Source: JAAYXE01 sp964391195 (lineage in GTDB: Bacteria > Chloroflexota > Anaerolineae > Anaerolineales > UBA4823). Taken from it: a DNA stretch of 64,000 nt. The first letter of the stretch is position 1, and each line of letters opens with the position of its first letter. The stretch lies in contig CAYMLG010000010.1 of the NCBI GenBank assembly GCA_964391195.1, positions 40,929 through 104,928 on the forward strand, written 5' to 3'. The notes below the pieces were generated by a model. It had not been told where the DNA came from. It did not search any database and worked only from the letters and a program-made list of their open reading frames with translations. Positions 1 to 8,738 of this stretch are shown piece after piece. A program made the position numbers and the translations under genes.

Positions 1-971
1 TAACGGGCGATCACGATAGGCGCTGCCAGGGCGAACAGGGCGATATTCCGCTCCGCCATCAGGCTTAGAAAAGCGAAGCCGGCGAAAAGCAGAAAATCGA
101 CAACTGCCAGGCGCCGACGAGAGAAGCCAACCACGCCGAATCCAAACAGCAGCAGACAGACGAAAGGCAGGACGCCCAGGTTGTGAAAGTCCGGGGACCG
201 CCACGCCTGGATGTGGGTCTGCAAAGCCTCGATCTCAACCATCCTCGCCCCACGCGCCGCCAACACCGATCCCGAAGGATTGATGTAAATCGCGACCACC
301 ATGAGCAGTCCGGCGATGATGAGCGGGCGGGACTCCCGGTACAGGGCCTGGAGCGTCTCCGGCTCTCCGATTTTTGTCAAATCCACGCGCTCCACCTGGC
401 CCGCCAGATAGGCCGCCAGCAGGAGGAAACCGGTCACATACCCGCTATGGCTGTTCACCCAGGCCACCATCAAGGCCGGCAGCCACAGCAGATGCCGCCC
501 CGCGCGCAGGCGCTGTTCCGGTTCGTCCGCGCGGTGGAAATCTTCGAGGATAGAGAGGTACACTGCAGTGAGCAGGAATGTAACCAGGTGAGGCCCGGCG
601 GCCCAGTAAATCCTCGCCGCGGCCGCCCCCAGCACGATGAGAAAAGCCCGCAGGATCGGCCCGCCGGTAAGGGTTCGCCAGACGAACGCGTAGGTTGCGG
701 TCACCATCAGCGCGGTCCATAAATTCAGCCCGCCTACCCCCAGCAGGCGGTGGATCATCGCCATCGGCGCTTCGACCAACCACCCGGGGGAGATCCAGGG
801 CTCACCACCTCGAGTGTAGGAGAACGGATCCACTTGCGGGATCGCCCGGTTCTCCAGCATCCACTCTCCAGCCCGCAGATGCCGCCACGTACCGGCATCC
901 ACCGGAATCCGGGAAGCCATCGCAAACACGGCTAGCAGCGTGAGTAGATAAACAAAATGCCTGGTCCGCAA
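1..971 (-). CDS. Polytopic membrane protein, glycosyltransferase-type, C-terminus cut by window edge
   Basis: An open frame runs from a likely TTG start near 971 off the left edge, about 323 codons. A stop lies just upstream (999-1001), so the N-terminus is inside the window. The translation opens with a hydrophobic segment, then a conserved stretch reading DAGTWRHLRAGEWML and DPFSYTRGGEPW. This Asp, His-Leu, DPFSYT pattern is typical of bacterial membrane proteins related to family 39/83 glycosyltransferases, whose Asp lies in the first extracytoplasmic loop. Many further hydrophobic helices follow. Substrate unknown. The next gene on the same strand is also a GT39-like membrane protein, suggesting a cell-envelope glycosylation locus. 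The start is uncertain because no ATG or clear ribosome site precedes the first helix. Confidence 0.6.
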   Translation of the reverse strand, partial: MRTRHFVYLLTLLAVFAMASRIPVDAGTWRHLRAGEWMLENRAIPQVDPFSYTRGGEPWISPGWLVEAPMAMIHRLLGVGGLNLWTALMVTATYAFVWRTLTGGPILRAFLIVLGAAAARIYWAAGPHLVTFLLTAVYLSILEDFHRADEPEQRLRAGRHLLWLPALMVAWVNSHSGYVTGFLLLAAYLAGQVERVDLTKIGEPETLQALYRESRPLIIAGLLMVVAIYINPSGSVLAARGARMVEIEALQTHIQAWRSPDFHNLGVLPFVCLLLFGFGVVGFSRRRLAVVDFLLFAGFAFLSLMAERNIALFALAAPIVIAR

Positions 972-1155
972 GGAATCTTTCCAAGCCTCGTTGCCCGATC
1001 AATTCAGGACGGGTGCCATGCTGTACTCAATCATCGTATTCGATCAACAAACGACCTGAGAGAAGAGTATAACATACACGAATAACGCCTTTGCAATTCT
1101 TCACAAAAAAGCAAACGATTTTAGACGAGGCCGCTCACGGAGCAGGATACAAAGT

Positions 1156-2928
1156 TCACGGTTGTGTGGTGTGCCCGAGCCCGATCTCCGTTGGGCGGAC
1201 CGGCCTGGATAGGTCGTAGAATACTTGAAAATCGCCGATGAGCTTTTCCTGCCACCCGATTCCCTGCTGTGCGAACTGCTCCCGTAGATAATCGTTCAAC
1301 TCCGGATGGTGGGTGGTGATATATGCCACACGCTCCGCCTCTTCCACCAGATCATCGTATCGCCTATAGCGGTCATCTCGCTCGGTGTAACGAAAATCGA
1401 GATGGTATGGCAGTCGCGGGACAAAAACCAGCTCTTCGCCGCTAAGAAACGCCAGGGGATAGCTCACCCAATAGTTGGTATAGCCCCGCCTCTCGCCCTG
1501 CTCGCGCAAAAAGGCGATTAGTTCGGGCATGAAGCGCTGGTCCACCTGGGCTGGAGGATAGAATTGAGTGGTGATGCCGGGTGGATTTGTCCGCACACAC
1601 TGTACCGTCCCCCACAGATGGAATAACAGCAGCAGCGGGACGAATGCCAAAGTCCATTTCCCCTGTCTCGACGAGAACCGGTGCAGCACCTGCCCGGCGA
1701 ACAGCGCCATTGGAACTGCCAGGGGTACAAAATAGCGCCCGGAAGGGTCGGCGCCGAAATGCGAGAAGATGAACGCCAGAACCAGCACGACGCTCAATCC
1801 GAAGAGAATCACTTCCCGCGGGTTCTGCCTGGCTGCCGCAGGCAACCGGTTCAAGACCAGGGCAGTCACCCCGATCCAAAACATGAGCACAAACGGGATG
1901 AGCGGCACCGCCAGCCAGGTCACATCCCAGGGCGGGCGTAGGCCTAAGATGACCGTGCTCCCCAGCAAAAGGAAATTGCGGACGTGCTCCGCAGCCCGCA
2001 AGACCCAATGGGCTTGTGCGGCGGAGGCGATCGCCCCTCCCCGCAGCTCCCACAGCAGTTGTCCAAAGTCCGTCTGCAGGGCGAACACCCACCAGGGCGC
2101 CGATCCCAGCAAAAAGGCCAGGGCCGTGGTGATGGACACGGGGAGCAGACCTCTCACCCGGTGCCAATCCAGGGTCACCCACCGAGCGGAAAATGACAGG
2201 GCCTGCACCGGGACCGTTCCTGGCCGTTCATCCCTGATCCAGGCGAACAACCGGACAGCCAAAAACACAGCGGATGGGACGGTGTACACCAGGGTCAGGC
2301 CGAAAGCCCACAGGCCCAACCCAACCAGGAACGCCCATACCCCCCAGCCGGCCAGGGTTCCCGAGGCGCCTCCCGGGCGGATCTGATCTGCCAGCCTGAA
2401 ACCTGCCAACAAAATGAGGTTCCCCAGCAGCAGCGCTTCACCATAACCGCCCAGGGAAACAGTGGTGTAAAGGGTGACGTTCACCGTTGGGATCGCCAGC
2501 AGCCAGGCTGCCAGTGCCCCCGCCTGCCAGGAACCGAACACCACTTTCCCCAGCTGCGCCGTGGTGACGATCACCCCCAGGTAAAGAAGCAGTTGAACAA
2601 GGCGGATGACCCACACCTGCTGGCCAAATATAACGAAACCCAGCGCCACCAGGGCTGCATCCAGGCTGCCCATGTAAGCCTGCCCGTAGAAGAAAATTGG
2701 GCGCCCTCCCTGATGGATGTGACGTGCCATCAGCGCCACCACCGCCTCGTCAGCGTTGAAAGGCAGTGCATCGCCCAACATCAGCCAGATCTTTAAAATG
2801 GCCGCAGTCGCCAGTGCCAGAATGAGCGCAGTACTTTCCCCGATCTCAATTTTGAAGGCTTTCATAAGATAACGAAACATGAACACATACAATAGAAGCA
2901 TGCGACCAGAGGCGCTACAAACCTCCAA
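1156..2928 (-). CDS. GT39/PMT-like polytopic membrane glycosyltransferase
   Basis: A 590-residue integral membrane protein with about ten or more hydrophobic segments. The first loop carries Asp60-Glu61 in FNADEAVVALMARHI, followed by FFYGQAYMGSLDA. This is the hallmark of the family 39 (ArnT/PMT-like) glycosyltransferases, which move a sugar from a lipid-phosphate carrier to an acceptor on the outer face of the membrane; the acidic pair is the expected catalytic/metal site. The C-terminal ~120 residues are soluble and presumably extracytoplasmic. ATG codons at 2928 and at 2865 (before KAFKIEIG) are both possible. The second places the hydrophobic helix nearer the N-terminus and I prefer it slightly. 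Donor and acceptor cannot be read from sequence. Confidence 0.8.
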   Translation of the reverse strand: MEVCSASGRMLLLYVFMFRYLMKAFKIEIGESTALILALATAAILKIWLMLGDALPFNADEAVVALMARHIHQGGRPIFFYGQAYMGSLDAALVALGFVIFGQQVWVIRLVQLLLYLGVIVTTAQLGKVVFGSWQAGALAAWLLAIPTVNVTLYTTVSLGGYGEALLLGNLILLAGFRLADQIRPGGASGTLAGWGVWAFLVGLGLWAFGLTLVYTVPSAVFLAVRLFAWIRDERPGTVPVQALSFSARWVTLDWHRVRGLLPVSITTALAFLLGSAPWWVFALQTDFGQLLWELRGGAIASAAQAHWVLRAAEHVRNFLLLGSTVILGLRPPWDVTWLAVPLIPFVLMFWIGVTALVLNRLPAAARQNPREVILFGLSVVLVLAFIFSHFGADPSGRYFVPLAVPMALFAGQVLHRFSSRQGKWTLAFVPLLLLFHLWGTVQCVRTNPPGITTQFYPPAQVDQRFMPELIAFLREQGERRGYTNYWVSYPLAFLSGEELVFVPRLPYHLDFRYTERDDRYRRYDDLVEEAERVAYITTHHPELNDYLREQFAQQGIGWQEKLIGDFQVFYDLSRPVRPTEIGLGHTTQP

Positions 2929-3149
2929 GACCTGCCACCGGTCATCTGGATTGCCCGGCAGCTGTCCGGTGGACGAACGCTTTAGAGTTACTTGGTTACC
3001 TTCAGGTATGCAAGAAACATTCTAGCACGGTCCGGCGGCAAGCGCGCTAACAGTTCAGGTAGCGCTTCAATTTACAACGCTCGAGGGGGAAATCGGAGCA
3101 GGCTGAAACTAATCGTCCGGATGCTCGTGGGAGGTTTGGACCTTCGCCG

Positions 3150-4328
3150 TCAGCAGTGGTTATCTTTGATGAACTTCAGCGGGTCGATATAGTGGGCGAT
3201 CACCTCCCGCTTTATCGCCAGTTGGGCCTTTTGGAATTTCGGGTTCGAGGGGCTTACTTTCGCCTTTTGCAGGGCCCGCACTTCGGTCAGATTTGGCCAG
3301 TGCGAAGGGCGGGTCTTCAACAGCCCGCTGTAGCAAATGTCGAAGTGGAGGTGCCAGCCGGTCACCTGCCCAGCCGGGAGCCCGACTGAAGCGATGAACT
3401 GGCCACGCTTGACCGGCTCCCCCTTGCTCACGAATATCCGGTCTTCCACGTGCCCGTAGCGGCTGTGCACCGGCTGCCGCCGGGTGGTCCCATCCGGCAG
3501 CGTGACTGCCGCATCCGGGTGCTCGATGACCACAATGTTCCCCCAGGAGCCGGCCGGGCCGGCAAATATCACCACCCCATCGCCGACGGCGTAGATCGGC
3601 TGGCCGCGGTCCGCGTGCGACGGGCCGGGCAGGTTCAGGTCCGCTCCGGTGTGATAACCCAGGCTGTACCAGCTCAGATAGGGATTGAAATCGAACCAAT
3701 TTCCGGTCCAGATCGGATACTTACCGAACATCACCCCCCCGGTGGCGAACGGCCCATCGCGCTCGATCTGAGTCCCAACCGGGGAGGAGAAGCCATCTCC
3801 AGAAGGAAGGGGCATGGAGAACAACGGCGTCCAACGCACCGGTCCGAAAGCGGCTTCCGCCGGGGGATCTTCCGTGCTCAGGTCAAACTGGCGCACCCGC
3901 CCGCTGAGAGGGTTGCTCACCGGATCGAGGTCATACTCACCCAGCGGATGCCACACGTCGAACAGATCGAACATATCCACCGCCGTCACCGGGTCCTCGA
4001 ACTGCTCGACCCCGTTCAGAAAGCGGAAATTATGGGCGACTGAGAAGATGGCCCGCCGTGTGGTGGCATGCTTACCCGGCACAAAGACTTCCACCCGGTA
4101 GCGTCCTGGGGGGCAGCCGGGCGGCATCAGGTGGTCCACGATCACTTCCAGGTTGCGGTTCGTCGGCCGGTACCAGATCTGGAAAGACCGCCCGGTCGCG
4201 GGGTCCTGGCGGGTGAAGCGCTTCCACTGCGCTTCCAGGGCTGCTCTCCGCTGCGGATCGTCGTTATCCCAATATTCGATCTTGCACAGCGTATCGTCAT
4301 CGGTCAGCGCATAAACGGGTGTGAGCAT
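3150..4328 (-). CDS. M23-family metallopeptidase domain protein
   Basis: 392 residues. The C-terminal part carries a LytM/M23 zinc endopeptidase fold: HTGADLN near residue 226 (His and Asp ligands), HSRYGHV, and WHLHFD near 325 (HxH). All expected zinc ligands are present, so activity is plausible; M23 enzymes cleave peptide cross-bridges of peptidoglycan. The N-terminal ~200 residues do not match a family I recognise and contain a beta-rich, possibly carbohydrate- or ligand-binding region (PPGRYRVEVFVPGK). No signal peptide is visible, so secretion or function in lysis is uncertain. The start has a good ribosome site (AGGAGGGACC) and a near-consensus promoter about 45 bases upstream, so it is probably monocistronic. 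Confidence 0.8.
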   Translation of the reverse strand: MLTPVYALTDDDTLCKIEYWDNDDPQRRAALEAQWKRFTRQDPATGRSFQIWYRPTNRNLEVIVDHLMPPGCPPGRYRVEVFVPGKHATTRRAIFSVAHNFRFLNGVEQFEDPVTAVDMFDLFDVWHPLGEYDLDPVSNPLSGRVRQFDLSTEDPPAEAAFGPVRWTPLFSMPLPSGDGFSSPVGTQIERDGPFATGGVMFGKYPIWTGNWFDFNPYLSWYSLGYHTGADLNLPGPSHADRGQPIYAVGDGVVIFAGPAGSWGNIVVIEHPDAAVTLPDGTTRRQPVHSRYGHVEDRIFVSKGEPVKRGQFIASVGLPAGQVTGWHLHFDICYSGLLKTRPSHWPNLTEVRALQKAKVSPSNPKFQKAQLAIKREVIAHYIDPLKFIKDNHC

Positions 4329-4373
4329 GGTCCCTCCTGAATCAGACTAAAAGAACATATAAAAGGCTATTTG

Positions 4374-4402
4374 ATCTTAGACAAAAAAGATCCTTTTGTC
4401 AA
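4374..4402 (-). promoter_or_regulatory. Sigma70-type promoter of the M23 peptidase gene
   Basis: On the minus strand TTGACA (4402-4397) is followed after 17 bases by TAAGAT (4379-4374). Spacing and the perfect -35 box make this a strong vegetative promoter candidate, with the start codon about 45 bases downstream. Confidence 0.65.
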
Positions 4403-4423
4403 CAATGTGTCCATCACAAACCT

Positions 4424-4479
4424 TGGCTTTCTCAAGAATGGTCCTTATCAAGCCTGGCTTACGATTTTGAGAAAGCCAG
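4424..4479. repeat. Short copy of the GCTTTCTCAA-ended palindromic element
   Basis: Inverted ends GCTTTCTCAA (4426-4435) and TTGAGAAAGC (4467-4476) bracket about 30 bases. The outer parts closely match the element at 17015-17117 in reverse orientation: the CTTACGA-TTTGAGAAAGC right end and the GGCTTTCTCAAGAA left end are shared. The long GC-rich inner stem of the other copies is missing, so this looks like an internally deleted member of the family. Confidence 0.6.
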
Positions 4480-4505
4480 GCACCACAAGCCGGTGGGTTA
4501 ACGAA

Positions 4506-4532
4506 AATGGGGCGGTTTTTCACCGCCCCATT
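4506..4532 (-). terminator. Intrinsic terminator of the beta-oxidation operon
   Basis: AATGGGGCGGT (4506-4516) pairs perfectly with ACCGCCCCATT (4522-4532) around a 5-base loop, 17 bases after the stop of the SCP2 gene. On the minus strand the stem runs into an ATTTTCGTT tract. Confidence 0.75.
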
Positions 4533-4548
4533 CTGCGCCTCGGCCAGA

Positions 4549-4881
4549 TCAACCCATCTTGAAAAATGTGGGCAACTTCATCGCCAGATTCAGGTCGCCG
4601 GCCAGCTTCAGCTTGCCCATCATAAAGGCCTGCATGGCGTTGGTTTTTCCCACGATCACGTCCTTATAATCCTGGGCATCGGCAGTCAGGGTCATATTCG
4701 GGTTCTCTGCCACCCCCTCGACCACCTGGCACTGACCATCTTTGATGGTCACGATCCAGTCGCCGCCTTCATCACCGGTCAGGTGGTACTGCAGCACCGT
4801 ATTGACACCTTCTGCATTTTCGGGTTTGAACGCCCGAGGCATCCGCGACATCAGGTCGCTCACAGAAATATCCGTCATCAC
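4549..4881 (-). CDS. SCP2 sterol-binding-domain protein
   Basis: A 110-residue single-domain protein of the sterol carrier protein 2 fold (NTVLQYHLTGDEGGDWIVTIKDG, followed by the typical MTLTADAQDYKDVIVGKTNAMQAFMMGKLKL). Such stand-alone SCP2 proteins bind fatty acyl-CoA or other lipids. The length is normal for the family and the last segment (GKLKLAGDLNLAMKL) is the characteristic lipid-tunnel helix. It is the last gene of the operon that carries thiolase and FadN, so a role in handling acyl-CoA substrates during beta-oxidation is likely; that role is inferred from context. A strong hairpin terminator follows the stop codon. Confidence 0.85.
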   Translation of the reverse strand: MMTDISVSDLMSRMPRAFKPENAEGVNTVLQYHLTGDEGGDWIVTIKDGQCQVVEGVAENPNMTLTADAQDYKDVIVGKTNAMQAFMMGKLKLAGDLNLAMKLPTFFKMG

Positions 4882-4963
4882 CTTTCAACTCCTCGAATAG
4901 TTTTTCACTCATCCCTCACTGCGGTTGCCGCCTCAAGGCCTCCACCCGCAGCATGGGTGAATT

Positions 4964-6163
4964 CTACGATAGATTTTCAAAAATACCGGCCGCGCCCATG
5001 CCGCCGCCAATGCACATGGTGACCATCCCGTACCGGGCGCTGCGGCGCTTCATCTCATTGATGATCTGCGTTGTCAGCTTGGCGCCGGTGCAGCCCAGGG
5101 GGTGGCCCAGAGCGATCGCTCCGCCGTTGACGTTCACCTTCTCCAGGTCCATCCCCAGTTCCCGGATCACAGCCAGAGCCTGGGCAGCGAAGGCCTCGTT
5201 CAATTCGATCAGGTCGATATCGTCCAGAGAGAGCCCGGCCCGTTGGAGCGCTTTGGGCACAGCCTCGATCGGGCCGATGCCCATCAGTTCCGGCGGGACC
5301 CCGGCGACGGCGAAGGAGATGAAGCGCACCAGGGGTTTGAGCCCCAACGCTTCCGCTTTCGCTCGCGACATGACCAGCACCGCGGCCGCCCCGTCGGACA
5401 TCTGGGACGAGTTGCCGGCCGTCACCGTACCGCCCTCCTTGAAGGCTGGGCGCAGTTTCGCCAACGTTTCCAGGTTCGTATCCGCCCGAGGGCCTTCATC
5501 TCGCCGTAGGGTGACCGTCCTCCGGGTCGGCTTCCCGTTCCCGTCCAATTCTACCAACTCCACCTCGACCGGCACCAGTTCATCGTCAAACAGGCCCGAT
5601 TCGACCGCTTTCACCGCCCTCTGGTGGCTGCGCAGGGCGAAAGCATCCTGATCTTCGCGGCTGACCCCGTATTTTGCGGCCACATTTTCCGCGGTAAGGC
5701 CCATATTGGTAAACACTTCCGGACAATCGGCAGCGAAAACCGGGTCAGGTGCGAACTTATTGCCCGTCATCGGCACCATGCTCATCGATTCGACGCCGCC
5801 AGCGACGATGACCTCCGCCTGACCGGCCATGATCTGGTAAGCGGCGTGGGCGATGCTCTGCAGCCCGGAAGAACAGAAGCGGTTGATCGTCTCCCCGCCG
5901 GTGGAGTTCGGCAGGCCGGCCTTGATCGCCACCAGGCGGGCCAGGTTCATCCCCTGTTCCCCTTCGGGGAAGGCACAGCCTAAAATGACATCTTCCACTT
6001 CACCCGGGTCCACGCCCTTCGCCCGTCTGAACAGGTCTTTGATCACCGCGGCAGCCATCTCTTCCGGACGGGCCGAGGCGACTACCCCGCGTTTGGCCTT
6101 TCCGACCGGCGTGCGCGCCGCAGCGACGATGACGGCCTCGTGAGGGTTCGTATTCACAGTCAT
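4964..6163 (-). CDS. fadA: Acetyl-CoA acyltransferase (thiolase)
   Basis: 399 residues, the usual thiolase length. The nucleophilic cysteine is in NRFCSSGLQSI, the conserved His of GGAIALGHPLGCTGAK and the C-terminal acid/base cysteine of MCIGGGMGAAGIFE are all present. The enzyme cleaves 3-ketoacyl-CoA with CoA to acetyl-CoA plus a chain shortened by two carbons, the last step of beta-oxidation. The start has an excellent ribosome site (AAGGAGGTC) and lies 17 bases after the FadN-type gene, so the two are translated from one mRNA and very likely form the FadN-FadA functional pair. Degradative rather than biosynthetic direction is inferred from the neighbours. Confidence 0.93.
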   Translation of the reverse strand: MTVNTNPHEAVIVAAARTPVGKAKRGVVASARPEEMAAAVIKDLFRRAKGVDPGEVEDVILGCAFPEGEQGMNLARLVAIKAGLPNSTGGETINRFCSSGLQSIAHAAYQIMAGQAEVIVAGGVESMSMVPMTGNKFAPDPVFAADCPEVFTNMGLTAENVAAKYGVSREDQDAFALRSHQRAVKAVESGLFDDELVPVEVELVELDGNGKPTRRTVTLRRDEGPRADTNLETLAKLRPAFKEGGTVTAGNSSQMSDGAAAVLVMSRAKAEALGLKPLVRFISFAVAGVPPELMGIGPIEAVPKALQRAGLSLDDIDLIELNEAFAAQALAVIRELGMDLEKVNVNGGAIALGHPLGCTGAKLTTQIINEMKRRSARYGMVTMCIGGGMGAAGIFENLS

Positions 6164-6180
6164 GGAATGACCTCCTTAGA

Positions 6181-8601
6181 CTAATTCCTTAGCACTTTAC
6201 CGGTCTGCAGGATGTTCCACATCCGCTGCTGGGTCTTCTCTTCCCCACACAGCGATAGGAAGGCTTCCCGCTCCAGGTCGAGGATATACTGCTCGTTCAC
6301 CCAGGTCGGGTTCGTCAGGTCGCCGCCGGTGAGCACGTTTGCCAGTTTGTTGGCGATATACGCCTCATACTCGGTGATATAGCCACCTTCTTTCATCATA
6401 AAGATGCCCACCTGCAGAGCGGCCAGCGAGTCCCGGCCTCCGGCGTAGATCAGTTCCGGCGCCGGGGGGCGGTAGCCGGTCGCGTTCATATGGAGCACTT
6501 CTTTCTTGGCTTCGGCCAGCAAATGGTCCCGGTTCATCACCACCCGGTCGCAGGCGGAGAGGATCCCCAGATCGCGCGCCTCTTCGGCGCTGGTCGCCAC
6601 CTTAGCCAGCCCGATCTGTTCGAAAATGCGCTGCAGGAACGGCAGGCTGTTGGCATGCTGAGTCTGCATCGCCGGGTTGAGGATGCGGCGCATCATCTCT
6701 TTCGTACCGCCTCCCGCCGGGATCACCCCGGCCCCGATCTCGACCAGCCCGGCGTACAGTTCGGCGGCGGCAACCACCCGCGAGGCGTACATGGTGATCT
6801 CGGCCCCGCCCCCCAGGGCCAGCCCGGCCGGGGCGACGATCACCGGCTTCGGTGAGTAGCGCATGCGCATGTTGATGTCCTGCATCTTCTTCACCGCCGC
6901 ATCCAGTTGGTCCCACATCCCGCTCTGGGCGCCCATCACCACCATGAACAGGTTCGCCCCGGCGGAGAAGTTGGCGGCTTCGTTGCCGACCACCAGCCCG
7001 TCGAAATCCGTCTCCAGGCAGTCCAGCCCCTGGGTGATCATGTTGAAGATGTCATCATCGAGGGCGTTCATCTTGGTGTGGAATTCCACACAGGCCACGC
7101 CCTCCCCCAGGTCCACCAGGGTAGCCGACGGATTTTTGCTGACCACTTTCCCGGCGCTCTTCTGGTCCTTCAAGAAGATCAACCCCTTCTCCTGCTGGAG
7201 GGGCTGGTAAGCTCGCATGGACGGGTTATAGGCTGCGATTTTCCGGTCGCCCTGGTATTGGTAGAAGGTCGGGGAACCGCCCGCCAGCATCTCGTCCACC
7301 CAGGGGGCGGGTGGGAAGCCAGCGAGACGCATCGCATCCGCCGTCTCGGCCACCCCCAGCATATCCCAGGTCTCGAAGGGGCCAGCTTCCAGTCCGAACC
7401 CCCAGACCATGGCGTTATCGATCGGCACCGGCGTATCGGCGATCTCCGGGATCCGCTCCGAGGCATAGGCCAGGCTTTGGTAGGTGATGGCCCGCACCAA
7501 CTCCCCGGCCCGGTCCTCTGCCGCCAGCATGATCTTCAGCCGCTCGCCCAGGTTGGACTTGTCCCTGGCCTTTCCAATCGAATCGAAGCGCACCTTCTGC
7601 GGCGGCTGGTATTCCAGCGTCTCCAGGTTCAGCGGCCAGAATTCCTTCTTCCCGTCCGCCTTGACTTCCTTATAAAACCCCTGGCGGGTCTTGTTGCCCA
7701 GGCGGCCTTGTTCCACCAGGGTTGCAATCAGCTTGTTCACCCGCTCGGAGTTCAAGTAGCGCAGGGCGTGCTCGTCGTGCGGGATGGCCGGGGCCAGGTT
7801 CTTCCCCACGTGATCCCACACATCAATGCCCACCAGGTCGATCAGGCGGAAAGTGGCCGTTTTGGGCCGCCCGATCACCGGCCCGGTGATGGCATCCACT
7901 TCCTCGACCGTGTACCCATTCTTGAGGATGTAATCAAGCGCAAATGCTCCGCCGCCAAATGCCAGGCGGTTGCCGATGAAGTTCGGCGTATCCTTCGCCA
8001 GCACGATCCCCTTCCCCAGGCGGTATTCACCGAAATGGGTGATCGCCTCCACCACTTTGGGCAGCGTCTCCCCGGTGGGGATCACCTCCAGCAGTTTCAA
8101 GTAGCGCGGAGGGTTGAAGAAATGTGTGCCCAGGAAGTGCTGGCGGAAGCTCTCCGAGCGCCCCGCGGCGATCGAGGCCACCGGCAGGCCGGAGGTGTTG
8201 GTGCTGATGATCGTTGTCTCTTTGCGGACGGCGTCGATGCGCTCCATCAACTGCTGCTTGATCTTCAGGTTTTCCACGATGGCTTCGATCACCCAATCCG
8301 CCTCTCGTATGGCATCGAAGTCGTCCTCCAGGTTGCCGGCGGTCACCATGCGGGCTGCCCGCTCGTTGAAGAAGTTGGCCGGCCTGGCCTCTTTCGCCCG
8401 GTCCAGGCCCTGCTGCACGATCCGGTTCCGCACCCGGCGGTCTTCGAGCGTCAGCCCTTTTTTCTGTTCATCGGGTGTCAGTTCCCTGGGGATGACGTCC
8501 AGCAGGGTCACCCGCACCCCGGCATTCGCCAGGTGCGCAGCGATCGCCGCCCCCATTGTCCCGGCGCCGATGACCACTGCCTGATGAATCTGGTACTTCA
8601 T
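6181..8601 (-). CDS. fadN: 3-hydroxyacyl-CoA dehydrogenase / enoyl-CoA hydratase (FadN-type)
   Basis: 806 residues. The N-terminal NAD-binding Rossmann motif is VIGAGTMGAAIAAHLANAG (residues ~11-29), followed by the 3HCDH catalytic domain with HFFNPPRYLKLLEVIP. A second 3HCDH-C-like segment lies in the middle, and a crotonase domain in the C-terminal third (FSAGANLF, LGGGAEITMYASRVVAAAE). The order dehydrogenase-then-hydratase is that of Bacillus FadN, the reverse of E. coli FadB. It performs hydration of trans-2-enoyl-CoA and NAD-dependent oxidation of the hydroxyacyl-CoA. The gene has a clear ribosome site (AAAGGAG) and is co-transcribed with the downstream thiolase. Confidence 0.92.
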   Translation of the reverse strand: MKYQIHQAVVIGAGTMGAAIAAHLANAGVRVTLLDVIPRELTPDEQKKGLTLEDRRVRNRIVQQGLDRAKEARPANFFNERAARMVTAGNLEDDFDAIREADWVIEAIVENLKIKQQLMERIDAVRKETTIISTNTSGLPVASIAAGRSESFRQHFLGTHFFNPPRYLKLLEVIPTGETLPKVVEAITHFGEYRLGKGIVLAKDTPNFIGNRLAFGGGAFALDYILKNGYTVEEVDAITGPVIGRPKTATFRLIDLVGIDVWDHVGKNLAPAIPHDEHALRYLNSERVNKLIATLVEQGRLGNKTRQGFYKEVKADGKKEFWPLNLETLEYQPPQKVRFDSIGKARDKSNLGERLKIMLAAEDRAGELVRAITYQSLAYASERIPEIADTPVPIDNAMVWGFGLEAGPFETWDMLGVAETADAMRLAGFPPAPWVDEMLAGGSPTFYQYQGDRKIAAYNPSMRAYQPLQQEKGLIFLKDQKSAGKVVSKNPSATLVDLGEGVACVEFHTKMNALDDDIFNMITQGLDCLETDFDGLVVGNEAANFSAGANLFMVVMGAQSGMWDQLDAAVKKMQDINMRMRYSPKPVIVAPAGLALGGGAEITMYASRVVAAAELYAGLVEIGAGVIPAGGGTKEMMRRILNPAMQTQHANSLPFLQRIFEQIGLAKVATSAEEARDLGILSACDRVVMNRDHLLAEAKKEVLHMNATGYRPPAPELIYAGGRDSLAALQVGIFMMKEGGYITEYEAYIANKLANVLTGGDLTNPTWVNEQYILDLEREAFLSLCGEEKTQQRMWNILQTGKVLRN

Positions 8602-8738
8602 TTCTGGTTTCTCCTTTAGCTCCTGTGCGGTCCCTTAGCGCAGGGCGGTGTGAGAGCCGCCCAGGCCCAGGGAACAAACCGTGTTGAACTGCGCCCGGCC
8701 CGGGGAAGGCGCGATAGCGTGCCTCGGGCCAGGCGGGT

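Noticed and set aside
6907..8619. 570-codon open frame on the plus strand
   Set aside because: Lies fully antisense to the FadN-type gene, which has clear family motifs. Long antisense frames are expected at this GC content.
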